A stretch of DNA of 64,000 nucleotides, taken from assembly GCF_041008525.1 (NCBI RefSeq), contig NZ_JBFLUG010000009.1, positions 1-64,000 on the forward strand, given 5' to 3'. The notes beneath the pieces are model-generated. The model did not search any database. It saw only the letters and a list, made by a program, of their open reading frames with translations, and was not told the DNA's origin. This document shows positions 6,907 to 14,913 of the stretch, piece after piece; position 1 is the stretch's first letter, and each line of letters opens with the position of its first letter. The translations under genes were made by a program, and so were the position numbers. This DNA comes from Parafrankia sp041008525 (GTDB lineage Bacteria > Actinomycetota > Actinomycetes > Frankiales > Frankiaceae).

Positions 6907-9072
6907 ATGGTGCTCAGCACGTCACCGGTCCCGGAGACCGCCCCGGCGGCGCCGGTGCATCCGCTCGAACCCCTCTCGGCAGCCGAGATCAGCCGGACGG
7001 CCGCGATCCTGCGTGCGGGCGGAGACCTGGGGCCCGGGTTTCGTTTCGTTTCCGTTGAGCTGCACGAGCCACCAAAAGCCGCGCTGGTGGCCCGTGAGTC
7101 CGCGCGCGACAGCACCGACGCGCTGGCCCCGCCGGACCGGCAGTCCTTCTGTGTCCTCTACGAGCGCGGGGCACGCCGGACGTACGAGGCCGTCGTCTCG
7201 TTGACGGCGGGCACGCTCGTGGAGCTGCGCGCCGTTCCCGGGGTGCAGCCGTCGATGCTCTGGGAGGAGTACCTGGCCTGCGAGAACGCTGTCCGGGCCG
7301 ACCCCGACTGGCAGGCCGCGTTGGCGCGCCGCGGCGTCACGAACCTCTCCCTCGCCACGATCGACCTCTGGTCTGCGGGCTACACCGGGAGCGCCGACGA
7401 CCCCACCGCACGCCGGATCGCGCGCCCGCTCACCTTCGTGCGCGCGGCACCCGGGGAGAACGGTTACGCCCGCCCGGTGGAGGGGCTGCTGGTCGTCGTC
7501 GACCTGGACGCGATGGCCGTGGTGGAGGTGGTCGACCACGGCCGGCCGCCCGGCGAGATGGTGCCGCTGCCGCCCCGTCCCGGCAACTACGTGCCGCAGC
7601 TGATGACCACCGACCCGCACAACGTGCCCGCCTTCGACCGGCTGCGGGCGGATCTGCGCCCGATCGAGATCCGCCAGCCGCAGGGGCCGTCCTTCACTCT
7701 GGACGGGCATGTCCTGCGCTGGCAGAAGTGGGACCTGCTGGTCGGGTTCACCCCCCGCGAGGGCCTGGTGCTGCACCAGATCGCCTACACCGACCGGGGG
7801 CGGCGCCGGCTGATCGTCCAGCGCGCCTCGGTGTCGGAGATGTTCGTCCCCTACGGCGACCCGGCGCCGACCCACCGGTTCAAGAACGTCTTCGACATGG
7901 GCGAGTACGGCGTCGGCGTGCTCGCGAACTCGCTGCGGCTCGGCTGCGACTGCCTCGGTGAGATCTCCTACCTGGACGCGGTCGTGAACGACTCCGCGGG
8001 CGAGCCGGTGACGATCCCGAACGCGGTGTGCATCCACGAGGAGGACACCGGCATCGCCTGGAAGCACACCGATGCCCGGACGGGCCACGTCGAGGTACGG
8101 CGGAGGCGCCGGCTCGTGATCTCGATGATCAGCACCGTCGGCAACTACGAGTACGGCTTCTTCTGGTACCTCCACCTGGACGGCTCGCTGGAGTTCGAGG
8201 TGAAGCTGACCGGCGTGATCTCCGTCGGCGCGGTCCGGCCGGGTACCTCACCCGAGCACGGCGTGCTCGTCGCGCCCGGTCTGTACGGCCCCCATCACCA
8301 GCACTTCTTCAACGTCCGCCTGGACATGGAGCTCGACGGCGGCCCCAACTCGGTGGTCGAGGTCGACTCGGTGCCGGACCAGGTCGGTCCGGACAACCCA
8401 ACCGGCGTCGCCTGGCGCACCCGGGAGACGCCCCTGCTGTCGGAGGCTGACGCCCAGCGCCGGGTCGACCCGTCCGTCGCACGTTTCTGGCGGATCACCA
8501 ACCCGCGGGTCGCGGGCCCGCTCGGCCGGCCGGTGAGCTACCGGCTTGTCCCGGGGCACACCACGCCACCGCTGGCGGACCCGACATCCCACCAGGCAGC
8601 CCGCGGGCGCTTCGCGTCCCGCAACCTCTGGGTGACGGCGTTCGACGAGCGCGAGCGCTTCGCCGCCGGCCGCTACCCGAACCAGAGCGCCGGCAACGAG
8701 GGTCTCCCCCAGTACGCCGCCGCGGACCGGCCGGTCACCGACACCGACATCGTGGTCTGGTACAGCTTCGGCGCACACCACGTGGTCCGCCCGGAGGACT
8801 GGCCGGTCATGCCCGTCAGCCGGATCGGCTTCGAGCTGCGCCCCGACGGGTTCTTCGACGGCAACCCCGCCCTGGACGTCCCGCCGTCTCCCCACGCGCC
8901 GAGCGCAGCGGGGTGCGGGGCGGCGTGCGATGCGGAGTCCGCGGCATCCGAGGTGTCCGAGGTGTCCGAGGTGTCCGCGGAGGGCGGCGCGGACGGCCAT
9001 TCCGGTGCCGTGGCCCCGCCCGCGGACCGTCACCTCGGTGGGGGTGACGGAGCGCCGTCGAGAGACTGCTGA
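6907..9072 (+). CDS. Copper-containing (topaquinone) primary amine oxidase
   Basis: 721 residues from ATG 6907; GGAGG at 6897-6901 favours this over the in-frame ATG 6892. Copper amine oxidases oxidise primary amines to aldehydes, releasing ammonia and peroxide. The topaquinone precursor is Tyr414 in STVGNYEYGF, the catalytic base is Asp330 in FDMGEYGVG, and copper ligands are His464 and His466 (HHQHFF) plus a His in FGAHHVVRPEDWP (624/625). No signal peptide is seen, so it should be cytoplasmic, like histamine/tyramine oxidases of Arthrobacter. The C-terminal 50 residues are a low-complexity tail including EVSEVSEVSAE. It stands alone with 169 bases of upstream sequence. The dependence on copper fits the nearby copper cluster. 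Confidence 0.95.
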   Translation: MVLSTSPVPETAPAAPVHPLEPLSAAEISRTAAILRAGGDLGPGFRFVSVELHEPPKAALVARESARDSTDALAPPDRQSFCVLYERGARRTYEAVVSLTAGTLVELRAVPGVQPSMLWEEYLACENAVRADPDWQAALARRGVTNLSLATIDLWSAGYTGSADDPTARRIARPLTFVRAAPGENGYARPVEGLLVVVDLDAMAVVEVVDHGRPPGEMVPLPPRPGNYVPQLMTTDPHNVPAFDRLRADLRPIEIRQPQGPSFTLDGHVLRWQKWDLLVGFTPREGLVLHQIAYTDRGRRRLIVQRASVSEMFVPYGDPAPTHRFKNVFDMGEYGVGVLANSLRLGCDCLGEISYLDAVVNDSAGEPVTIPNAVCIHEEDTGIAWKHTDARTGHVEVRRRRRLVISMISTVGNYEYGFFWYLHLDGSLEFEVKLTGVISVGAVRPGTSPEHGVLVAPGLYGPHHQHFFNVRLDMELDGGPNSVVEVDSVPDQVGPDNPTGVAWRTRETPLLSEADAQRRVDPSVARFWRITNPRVAGPLGRPVSYRLVPGHTTPPLADPTSHQAARGRFASRNLWVTAFDERERFAAGRYPNQSAGNEGLPQYAAADRPVTDTDIVVWYSFGAHHVVRPEDWPVMPVSRIGFELRPDGFFDGNPALDVPPSPHAPSAAGCGAACDAESAASEVSEVSEVSAEGGADGHSGAVAPPADRHLGGGDGAPSRDC

Positions 9073-9167
9073 CGGCGTCGGGGACCACACGGCGCCGACA
9101 CGACACGCACGGGCGCAAGGCACGTCTTGCCCCAGAACGGGGGTGCCTGTCCTAGGCTCCCGGAGTT

Positions 9168-9524
9168 GTGAGCCCTGTTCTCGCCTCGAGTCGGGCCGGG
9201 AACCTTGTCCGTGCTCTGATCATCATCGCCCTGCTGGTCCTGATCATGCGCACGGCCTACCTGCTCTGGGTCTTCCACACCCCGGCCTGGACGTCCCGCC
9301 CGCAGGACATCCACTACTGCGGCGGGTGGTACGAGCGCGCCGAGACACCCGACCTGACCGGCGGTGAGGCTCGCAAGCTGGCCGGCGGCCGGCTCGATCA
9401 GGTCATGCGCTCACCGGTGCTCCGGCCGATCGCCGCGTACCGGCCCGGGTCGTCCTGTCCCCGGTACATCTTCGCCAAGGTCGGCTCCGACACCTACGTG
9501 ACCTACGAGATCACCGACGACTGA
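9168..9524 (+). CDS. Small single-pass membrane protein, unknown
   Basis: 118 residues from GTG 9168. One N-terminal membrane helix (about 14-35, LVRALIIIALLVLIMRTAYL) is followed by an 80-residue outside domain with Cys51 and Cys97 (YCGGWYERAE, SSCPRYIFAK) that could form a disulfide. It ends VTYEITDD. I do not recognise the family; it looks like a conserved actinobacterial membrane-anchored hypothetical. GGAG lies only two bases before the start, so leaderless translation is possible. It converges on the small gene ending at 9573. Confidence 0.65.
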   Translation: MSPVLASSRAGNLVRALIIIALLVLIMRTAYLLWVFHTPAWTSRPQDIHYCGGWYERAETPDLTGGEARKLAGGRLDQVMRSPVLRPIAAYRPGSSCPRYIFAKVGSDTYVTYEITDD

Positions 9525-9572
9525 CCCCCACGGGCCGGCGCCCCCGCCGCGTGTCCGCCGTCACCGCCCGGA

Positions 9573-9899
9573 TCAGCGGCGGCTGAGCTTGTCCGGATGC
9601 CTCGCGGCGGCGTGCACGTGCACCCGGGCATGGATGGATGTGCGCTGCGCCAGGGCCGCCCGGACGGCACGGTGCAGGCCGTCCTCCAGGTACAGCGTCC
9701 CGTCCCACTCGACCACGTGGGGGAACAGGTCGCCGTAGAAGGTCGAGTCCTCATCCAGCAGAACGTCCAGGGCGAGTACCCGCTTCGTCGTGACGAGCTG
9801 GTCCAGCCGCACCTGGCGCGGCGGGATCGCCGCCCAGTCGCGCTGGCCCAGGCCATGGTCGGGGTACGGGCGACCGTCACCAACCAACTTGAAGATCAC
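9573..9899 (-). CDS. Conserved small actinobacterial protein (often labelled VapB-like)
   Basis: 108 residues if started at GTG 9899, which is preceded at good spacing by AAGGAGG (MIFKLVGDGRPYPDHGL). The frame extends to 9938 without support. Sequence blocks IPPRQVRLDQLVTTKRVLAL, DSTFYGDLFPHVVEWDGTLY and LEDGLHRAVRAAL are strongly conserved across actinobacteria. Databases sometimes label the family VapB-type antitoxin, but no toxin gene is adjacent and I see no DNA-binding motif, so I do not endorse that name. The LEDGLHR block resembles ParB/Srx-like nucleotide-binding proteins. Function is unknown. Confidence 0.75.
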   Translation of the reverse strand: MIFKLVGDGRPYPDHGLGQRDWAAIPPRQVRLDQLVTTKRVLALDVLLDEDSTFYGDLFPHVVEWDGTLYLEDGLHRAVRAALAQRTSIHARVHVHAAARHPDKLSRR

Positions 9900-10061
9900 C
9901 GGCACCTCCTTCTCGGGGGCGGGAGACTGCCCGACCACGACAGCCTAGAATCCTCCGCTCGCGGACCCGATCGCGGTGCCCTTCCAGCCGCGCGTTGCGC
10001 GGACATTGAGATTTCCGTCCGATGTTGATCTGAGACGGAGAACCAGAACCGGGCGAAACAC

Positions 10062-10090
10062 TTGACCTTCTCCGAACCACGGACTTAAGT
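10062..10090 (+). promoter_or_regulatory. Sigma-70-type promoter for DUF2470 gene
   Basis: TTGACC at 10062-10067 and TTAAGT at 10085-10090 are separated by 17 bases. The -10 element lies inside the iron box, so a repressor bound there would block polymerase. Inferred from sequence only. Confidence 0.55.
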
Positions 10091-10103
10091 AAGCCTTACC
10101 TGA
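10085..10103 (+). promoter_or_regulatory. IdeR/DmdR (DtxR-family) iron box
   Basis: TTAAGTAAGCCTTACCTGA matches 14 of 19 positions of the DtxR/IdeR consensus (TTAGGTTAGGCTAACCTAA, recalled). The centre is a near-palindrome, AAGTAAG / CTTACCT. It ends 16 bases before the GTG of the DUF2470 gene. Repression under iron sufficiency is inferred from this placement. Confidence 0.75.
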
Positions 10104-10119
10104 AAATGGAGGAGGCCCG

Positions 10120-11097
10120 GTGACGAGTCCAGTCTCGGACGTCGAGATGCCGGTGCTGGCCGAACAGGCGAGGACGATCCTCGCCGGCGGCCGGCGCGCG
10201 CTGCTCACCCTGCCCTGCGCGAACGTGCGTGGCTGGGCCGGACTCATCGACGACGGCGGCGAGCCGTTGCTGATCGTCGGGGCGGACAGTCCACCCGTGG
10301 ACTGCGCCGGCTCCGGCCGCCGTGCCCGGGTCGACATCTGCGGCCACAACGGCGAGCGACTTGTCCTGGCCGGCGTGCTGCGGCTGACCCCCGACACCAC
10401 CGAGAACCTTGTCGAGCGCCTTGCCGACCTGGGTCGCAGCATCTCGGTGACGACAGGGGACCTCGATGACCTGCGCATCCTGACCATGTCGGTGGACGAC
10501 GTCCTGATCTGCCTGCCCGAGGGGGTCGCCCGCGGCACGGGCGGTGGGCGGTCCGCCAGCGGCGGGCGCGGGGCCCGGTCCCGCCCCGGCGGCAGCGGCG
10601 CGGTGACCGCCGCGTCCCGGGCGGCGCGGGTCGGGCGGTCGGCGCGGGGCCTGCGCCGCGCGAACAACAGCCGCCTCGACGGGCGGTGGTCGGCCCTCGG
10701 CCCCGCGCGCCGCGTCGACCTCCACTCGTACGCCTTCGCCGAGCCCGACCTGGTCGCCGCCTATGCTCCAGATCTGATCAGGCACCTCAACGACGAGCAC
10801 GCCGCACAGATGCGGCTGCTGTCCACGCACGGTGTCGCCCTGACCGAACCCGCCGGCGCCGCCAGCGGGATGGTCGGCGGCGCCACCGTGACCGGCGCAC
10901 CCGCCGGGATCAGCCGGGACGCGGTGATCGGCGCGACCGTGACATCGCTGGACCGGCGAGGCCTGGACATGTGGCGAATCGACATCGAGGGCGCCCGCGA
11001 GGTACGGGTCGCGTTCCGGTCGCCGCTCATCGAGCCGCGCTGCCTCGGCCGCGAGCTGCGGCTCCTGCTCGACGACGCCGAGCACCGAACCGACTAG
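10120..11097 (+). CDS. DUF2470/HugZ-like haem-utilisation protein
   Basis: 325 residues from GTG 10120, preceded by GGAGGAGG. The N-terminal half (about 1-150) looks like a split-barrel flavin/haem-binding fold of the pyridoxamine-oxidase type (ALLTLPCANVRGWAGLIDDG). A basic Gly/Arg/Ser-rich linker (about 140-190) leads to the C-terminal DUF2470 domain (about 205-320), with the typical YAPDLIRHLNDEHAAQMRLL. Proteins of this architecture (HugZ/HutZ relatives) bind or degrade haem. The iron box overlapping the promoter supports a role in iron acquisition. The basic linker is unusual in length. No transport genes lie beside it, so it is probably transcribed alone. Confidence 0.85.
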   Translation: MTSPVSDVEMPVLAEQARTILAGGRRALLTLPCANVRGWAGLIDDGGEPLLIVGADSPPVDCAGSGRRARVDICGHNGERLVLAGVLRLTPDTTENLVERLADLGRSISVTTGDLDDLRILTMSVDDVLICLPEGVARGTGGGRSASGGRGARSRPGGSGAVTAASRAARVGRSARGLRRANNSRLDGRWSALGPARRVDLHSYAFAEPDLVAAYAPDLIRHLNDEHAAQMRLLSTHGVALTEPAGAASGMVGGATVTGAPAGISRDAVIGATVTSLDRRGLDMWRIDIEGAREVRVAFRSPLIEPRCLGRELRLLLDDAEHRTD

Positions 11098-11511
11098 CCG
11101 GCCCGGACCGCGCGGGCGGCGTGACCGCGGGAGCGGACATGTTCGACATCGACCGGACCACCAGCGCAGGCCACACCATCCCCTGCCTCACCTGCCACGG
11201 CGACATCGACCACTCCACCGGCACGACCCGCGCAACCGGCCGGAGCAGTGCCGACCCGGGGCGCCGCCCGGCGGACCCGCCGGGCGGCAGGCCCGGCGAG
11301 GTGGCCTGCAGGCCCGGCGAGGTGGCCTGCGGGAGCGCCCGTGGGCCGGCACGCCCCGGTACCGGGTGTGGTGAGGCCCGGCCGGCGCTCTCGCCGTTCG
11401 ATCCCCGGGTGACGGGCTGGGCGTGTGCGGTGTCCAGACCGGCCCCCAGACCAGCAGGATGAGGAACATAATCGGCAGCGGACGCCCCTGACCCTCCCGT
11501 CCGGAGGTCAC
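11098..11511. other. 414-base region between genes
   Basis: It holds the doubtful ORF above and a roughly 20-base tandem duplication (GGCCCGGCGAGGTGGCCTGC, near 11290-11330). No convincing promoter or RNA gene was seen, apart from the GGAGGT ribosome site of the next gene at 11503-11508. Confidence 0.5.
11139..11462 (+). CDS. Doubtful small ORF in intergenic region
   Basis: A frame of 107 codons from ATG 11139 with GGGAG six bases upstream. The first 25 residues look protein-like and carry a CxxC (TIPCLTCHGDIDHS). The rest is Gly/Pro/Arg-rich and includes a direct repeat (RPGEVAC twice), encoded by a tandem DNA repeat near 11284-11331. No family is recognised. It may be non-coding sequence between the DUF2470 gene and the lipoprotein gene. 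Confidence 0.2.
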   Translation: MFDIDRTTSAGHTIPCLTCHGDIDHSTGTTRATGRSSADPGRRPADPPGGRPGEVACRPGEVACGSARGPARPGTGCGEARPALSPFDPRVTGWACAVSRPAPRPAG

Positions 11512-12171
11512 ATGCCCCGCCCGTCGCCCCGCCTGTCCCGGCCGTCCCGGCCGTCCCGGCCGTCCGGGCGATCGTCCTGGTGCGCCGTTCCGGCGCGGAG
11601 GGCCTTCGCCGCGCTGGGCGCTCTGCTGCTTGCCGGCCTTGTCGCGGTCGGCTGCTCCGGCTCGGGCGACAGCGAGCCGCCGGCACCCTCCTCCTCCTCG
11701 GGAGGCACCGCGGCCGGCAGCAGTCCGGCCACGGCAGCGTCTGGCGGCCCCGCCACCGCCCCGGGCCCGAGCATGCCGAGCGCCAGCCGCACCACGCGGA
11801 TCCAGGGCGCCGGTGGCGATGTCGACGTGGGTTTCGTGGACCTGCGGGCAGACGGCCGGCTCGTCCAGCTCGATCTGCTCTTCACGCCCCGCTACGCCCG
11901 CGATCCCGGCGCGGAGATCTCGCTCTACGAGATGGCCGGTCGGCGCGACGCGGCGGTCACCCTCGTCGACACCACGAACCTGCTCCGCTACAGCGTGGTG
12001 CAGGATTCCGGTGGGGCAGCCCTCGGCGCCGCCGCCGGAACCCTCCGGACCCGCAACAACGTCGCCGTGTCCGCCTCCTACATGTTCGCCGCACCGCCCC
12101 CGGACGTGACCTCCGTGGACGTCTACCTCAACGACCGGCTGATCGTCGACGATGCGCCGATCATCCGCTGA
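11512..12171 (+). CDS. Secreted lipoprotein, unknown family
   Basis: 219 residues from ATG 11512, preceded by GGAGGT. A basic N-terminus with a repeated SRPSRPSRPS stretch, a hydrophobic segment (FAALGALLLAGLVAV) and lipobox VAVGC mark a lipoprotein. A Ser/Gly/Ala/Pro linker follows. The 120-residue globular part (VDVGFVDLRADGRLVQLDLL, ISLYEMAGRRDAAVTLVDT, VTSVDVYLNDRLIVDDAPII) is beta-rich. It resembles the unannotated partners often encoded before OmpA-like proteins in actinobacteria. It overlaps the OmpA-like gene by 20 bases, so the two are almost certainly translated together and may form a cell-envelope complex. Confidence 0.8.
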   Translation: MPRPSPRLSRPSRPSRPSGRSSWCAVPARRAFAALGALLLAGLVAVGCSGSGDSEPPAPSSSSGGTAAGSSPATAASGGPATAPGPSMPSASRTTRIQGAGGDVDVGFVDLRADGRLVQLDLLFTPRYARDPGAEISLYEMAGRRDAAVTLVDTTNLLRYSVVQDSGGAALGAAAGTLRTRNNVAVSASYMFAAPPPDVTSVDVYLNDRLIVDDAPIIR

Positions 12172-12892
12172 CGGCAGCCGCGTACCCCGGTCCGGTGCTC
12201 GCCGCGTGGCCCTTCCGGCTCTCGTGGTCGCCGCCGGCTGCGTCCTCGGGTACATGCTCCTCGGCGTCGGGGATCCGCCCGCGCTCGGCGCGGCCCCCGT
12301 TCCGGCCCGTGCCACGCCGCCGGCGGCGGCAGCGGTCGCGCCCGCGCCTGGCTTCCCCTCCGGGGCGCCGGGAGCACCCGAAGCGCCGGGAGCTCCGGGA
12401 GCTCCCGGATCCGTTCCCGACTCGCAGATCGCCGGATCGGTGCGCGGACTGGACACCGCCGGATCGACGCAGCCCATCGACCTGAGCGACGCCGTGCGGC
12501 CACTGCGCACGGAGGAACGCCGCGGGGGCGGGCTGACCGTCACGATCAGCGCGGACGTCCTGTTCGACTTCGACTCCGACGACCTGACCGACGCCGCCCG
12601 GGCGGAGATCGCCCGACTCGCCGGGCAGGTGCCGCCCGCAGCCGGGACGGTCACTGTCCTGGGGCATACGGACGGCCTCGGCACCCCGGCCTACAACGTG
12701 ATCCTCTCCCAGCGCCGCGCCGACGCCGTGGCGGGCCTGCTCCGCCCCGCCGTCCCGGACGGGACGCGAGTCTCGGCGACGGGCCGCGGCGGCGCCGACC
12801 CGGTGGTGCCGAACACCCGGGCCGACGGGTCGGACGACCCAGCCGGGCGCGCGCTCAACCGCCGGGTGGAGGTCAGCTTCCCCGCGGGATGA
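12152..12892 (+). CDS. OmpA-family peptidoglycan-associated membrane protein
   Basis: 246 residues from ATG 12152. An N-terminal helix (about 20-40, ALPALVVAAGCVLGYMLLG) is followed by a Pro/Gly/Ala linker with GAPGAPEAPGAPGAPG repeats. The C-terminal OmpA-like domain spans about 125-246: VLFDFDSDDLTDAARAEI, VLGHTDGLGTPAYNVILSQR, VSATGRGGADPVVPN and ALNRRVEVSF. These are the hallmark peptidoglycan-binding blocks. In an actinobacterium it should be anchored in the cytoplasmic membrane and bind the wall. It follows, and overlaps by 20 bases, the lipoprotein gene. Downstream lies the zinc transporter promoter, so the pair forms its own operon. Confidence 0.9.
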   Translation: MRRSSADGSRVPRSGARRVALPALVVAAGCVLGYMLLGVGDPPALGAAPVPARATPPAAAAVAPAPGFPSGAPGAPEAPGAPGAPGSVPDSQIAGSVRGLDTAGSTQPIDLSDAVRPLRTEERRGGGLTVTISADVLFDFDSDDLTDAARAEIARLAGQVPPAAGTVTVLGHTDGLGTPAYNVILSQRRADAVAGLLRPAVPDGTRVSATGRGGADPVVPNTRADGSDDPAGRALNRRVEVSFPAG

Positions 12893-12909
12893 CGGCAGCA
12901 CACCGGCGT

Positions 12910-12938
12910 TTGACATCCGCATCGACAACCGTTTTCAT
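12910..12938 (+). promoter_or_regulatory. Promoter of zinc ABC operon
   Basis: TTGACA at 12910-12915 and TTTCAT at 12933-12938, 17 bases apart. The -10 region lies within the Zur-type operator. Inferred from sequence only. Confidence 0.5.
12923..12938 (+). promoter_or_regulatory. Zur-type operator upstream of zinc importer
   Basis: CGACAACCGTTTTCAT is a partial palindrome. It is nearly identical to the reverse complement of the element at 21659-21674 next to zur (TGACAACGGTTTTCAT). Two matching sites at zinc genes in one window support a Zur box and zinc-dependent repression of the transporter. No binding data are visible. Confidence 0.65.
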
Positions 12939-13004
12939 TTTTCCACGCTTCCCGTCCTGCCCCGATCCGGCCCGCCTCGCCCCGGCCTGCCTCGACGTCA
13001 CCGC

Positions 13005-13976
13005 ATGCCCACTCCCGGGGCACGCCCGGTCCTGGTGGTCACGGTCGCGGCACTCGCCGCGGTCCTGGCCGGCTGCGGTGGCTCGGATGCGGGCGAGGGG
13101 GCCGGCGGTGACGGCGCCGCCCCACGGGTCGTCGCGACGACGACCTACGCCGCGGATTTCGCCCGTGCCGTGGGGGGTGACGGTGTCCAGGTCACCCAGA
13201 TCCTCCGGCCGGGGGTCGACCCGCACGACTACGAGCCCTCTCCCGCCGACCTGGAGGCACTCGCGGAGGCGGATCTGCTGATCGAGAACGGCGTCGGGCT
13301 GGAGAGCTGGCTGGACGACGCGATCTCGGCCAGCGGCTTCGACGGCACCGAGATCGTCATGGCCGACAGGGTGACGATCCGGCACCGCGAGGACGGCGGC
13401 GCGGAGCACGACGAGTCCGACGAGCACGGCGACGAGGAGGGCGACCCGCACATCTGGCACGACCCGCGCAACGCCAAGATCATGGCTACCAACATCCAGA
13501 TCGGGCTCGCCACGGTCGATCCGGAGAGCGCGGCCGAGTACCAGGCCAACCTCGAGAGCTACTCCGCCGAGCTGGACGAGCTCGACCGCTACACCGAGCA
13601 GCAGATCAACACGATTCCGAGCGACCGCCGCAAGCTCGTCACCAACCACGACTCGTTCGGCTACTACGTGGAGCGGTACGACCTCGAGTTCGTCGGCTCG
13701 ATCATCCCCAGCTTCGACACCGCGGCCGAGCTGTCGGGGCGTGCCATCGACGACATCGTCGAGAAGATCCGGTCGTCCGGCACGGTGGCGGTGTTCTCCG
13801 AGTCGTCTCTTCCGCCACGAACCGCGCAGACCATCGGCAGTGAGGCGGGCGTACGCGTGGTGGCCGGCGAGGAGGCGCTCTACGCCGACACCCTCGGGCC
13901 GGCCGGGTCGGCCGGCGCCACCTACCTCACGGCGGAGCGCCACAACACGGACACCATCGTCGGCGCCCTCCGGTGA
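13005..13976 (+). CDS. znuA: Zinc ABC transporter substrate-binding lipoprotein
   Basis: 323 residues. The signal peptide ends in a lipobox (AVLAGC, Cys at about 24). This is a cluster A-I/TroA-like binding protein: metal ligands are expected at His in GVDPHDYEPSP, His in DPHIWHDPRN, His in TNHDSFGYY and Asp/Glu in GEEALYADTLG. An acidic His-rich loop of about 20 residues (HREDGGAEHDESDEHGDEEG) precedes the second ligand. Such loops are typical of zinc rather than manganese binding proteins. It is the first gene of a four-gene operon with the ATPase and two permeases, and a Zur-type operator overlaps its promoter. Zinc specificity is inferred from these two features. Confidence 0.92.
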   Translation: MPTPGARPVLVVTVAALAAVLAGCGGSDAGEGAGGDGAAPRVVATTTYAADFARAVGGDGVQVTQILRPGVDPHDYEPSPADLEALAEADLLIENGVGLESWLDDAISASGFDGTEIVMADRVTIRHREDGGAEHDESDEHGDEEGDPHIWHDPRNAKIMATNIQIGLATVDPESAAEYQANLESYSAELDELDRYTEQQINTIPSDRRKLVTNHDSFGYYVERYDLEFVGSIIPSFDTAAELSGRAIDDIVEKIRSSGTVAVFSESSLPPRTAQTIGSEAGVRVVAGEEALYADTLGPAGSAGATYLTAERHNTDTIVGALR

Positions 13977-13995
13977 GGAGAAGAGCTATGAACCG

Positions 13996-14913
13996 GTGTC
14001 GACCGTGACCGCCCCCACGCCGGCCTCCTGCCTGACCGCGCCGGGCGCCGCAGGCGGGTCGCCGGCGCCAGCCATCGCGCTCCCTGACCAGGCCGCCGCG
14101 GCCCCCGCGGCCGAGGTAGCTCCCGCGCCGTCCGGATATGCCGCTGACGAGGAGGCCTCGCCCGGCATCGCGGTCTCGTTCGACAACGCAGCCATCGCCT
14201 ACGGCCGCGCCACGGTGCTCCGTGGGGTCCACGGCGTGTTGCCCGCCGGTGGCACCCTGGCCCTCATCGGGCCGAACGGAGCCGGCAAGTCGACCCTGAT
14301 CAAGGCCGTCCTCGGCCTGGTCCCGGTGGCGGTCGGCTCGATCACGGTGCTCGACCGGGCACCCGCCGCGGCCCGCCGCGATGTCGCCTACGTCCCTCAG
14401 GCCGACACCCTCGACCGGGACTTCCCGATCTCGGTCGGCCAGATCGTCCTCATGGGCCGCTACCGCCGCATCGGTTGGTGCCGTCGCCCGGGGCGGGCCG
14501 ACCGGGCCACGGCACTGGCCGCGCTGGAAGCGGTCGGCCTGGCCGAACGCGCCCGGGACCGCTTCGGCACCCTCTCCGGCGGGCAGCGCCAGCGCGTCCT
14601 GCTCGCCCGCGCGATCGCGGCCGAGCCCCGGCTGCTGCTGTTGGACGAGCCCTTCAACGGCGTGGACGTCGTCTCCCAGGACGCGCTGCTCGCCGCGCTC
14701 GCCACCGTCGCCGAGAGCGGCACGGCGACCGTCGTCTCCACCCACGACCTGGCACTGGCCCAGGTCATCAGCGACCAGGTGTGCGTGCTCAACGGCCGCC
14801 AGATCGCCTTCGGCCCGGCCGCCCATGCCCTCGCGCCTGAGCCACTGCGGGCCGCCTACGGGGGTGCCGCAGTGGAGATCGGCGGGCAGAGCGTCATCCT
14901 GACCCGACCGTGA
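13996..14913 (+). CDS. znuC: Zinc ABC transporter ATP-binding protein
   Basis: About 305 residues from GTG 13996; the upstream GAGGAG near 13974-13980 is rather far, and GTG 14005 is an alternative. The first 60 residues are Ala/Pro-rich and unrelated to the ATPase fold, an unusual extension. Then comes a standard ABC domain: Walker A GPNGAGKST, Q-loop region YVPQADTLDRDFPISV, signature LSGGQRQRV, Walker B LLLLDEPFNGVD and switch His STHDLALA. It energises metal import with the two downstream permeases. Its stop overlaps the first permease start by four bases (GTGA), indicating coupled translation. Confidence 0.92.
   Translation: MSTVTAPTPASCLTAPGAAGGSPAPAIALPDQAAAAPAAEVAPAPSGYAADEEASPGIAVSFDNAAIAYGRATVLRGVHGVLPAGGTLALIGPNGAGKSTLIKAVLGLVPVAVGSITVLDRAPAAARRDVAYVPQADTLDRDFPISVGQIVLMGRYRRIGWCRRPGRADRATALAALEAVGLAERARDRFGTLSGGQRQRVLLARAIAAEPRLLLLDEPFNGVDVVSQDALLAALATVAESGTATVVSTHDLALAQVISDQVCVLNGRQIAFGPAAHALAPEPLRAAYGGAAVEIGGQSVILTRP

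Noticed and set aside
9573..9899. VapBC toxin-antitoxin module
   Set aside because: The small protein belongs to a family sometimes labelled VapB, but no PIN-domain toxin or any toxin-like gene is adjacent.
11139..11462. Haem-type c protein (CxxCH) downstream of the haem gene
   Set aside because: The motif is CLTCH in a doubtful frame with no signal peptide, and the rest of the frame is low-complexity.
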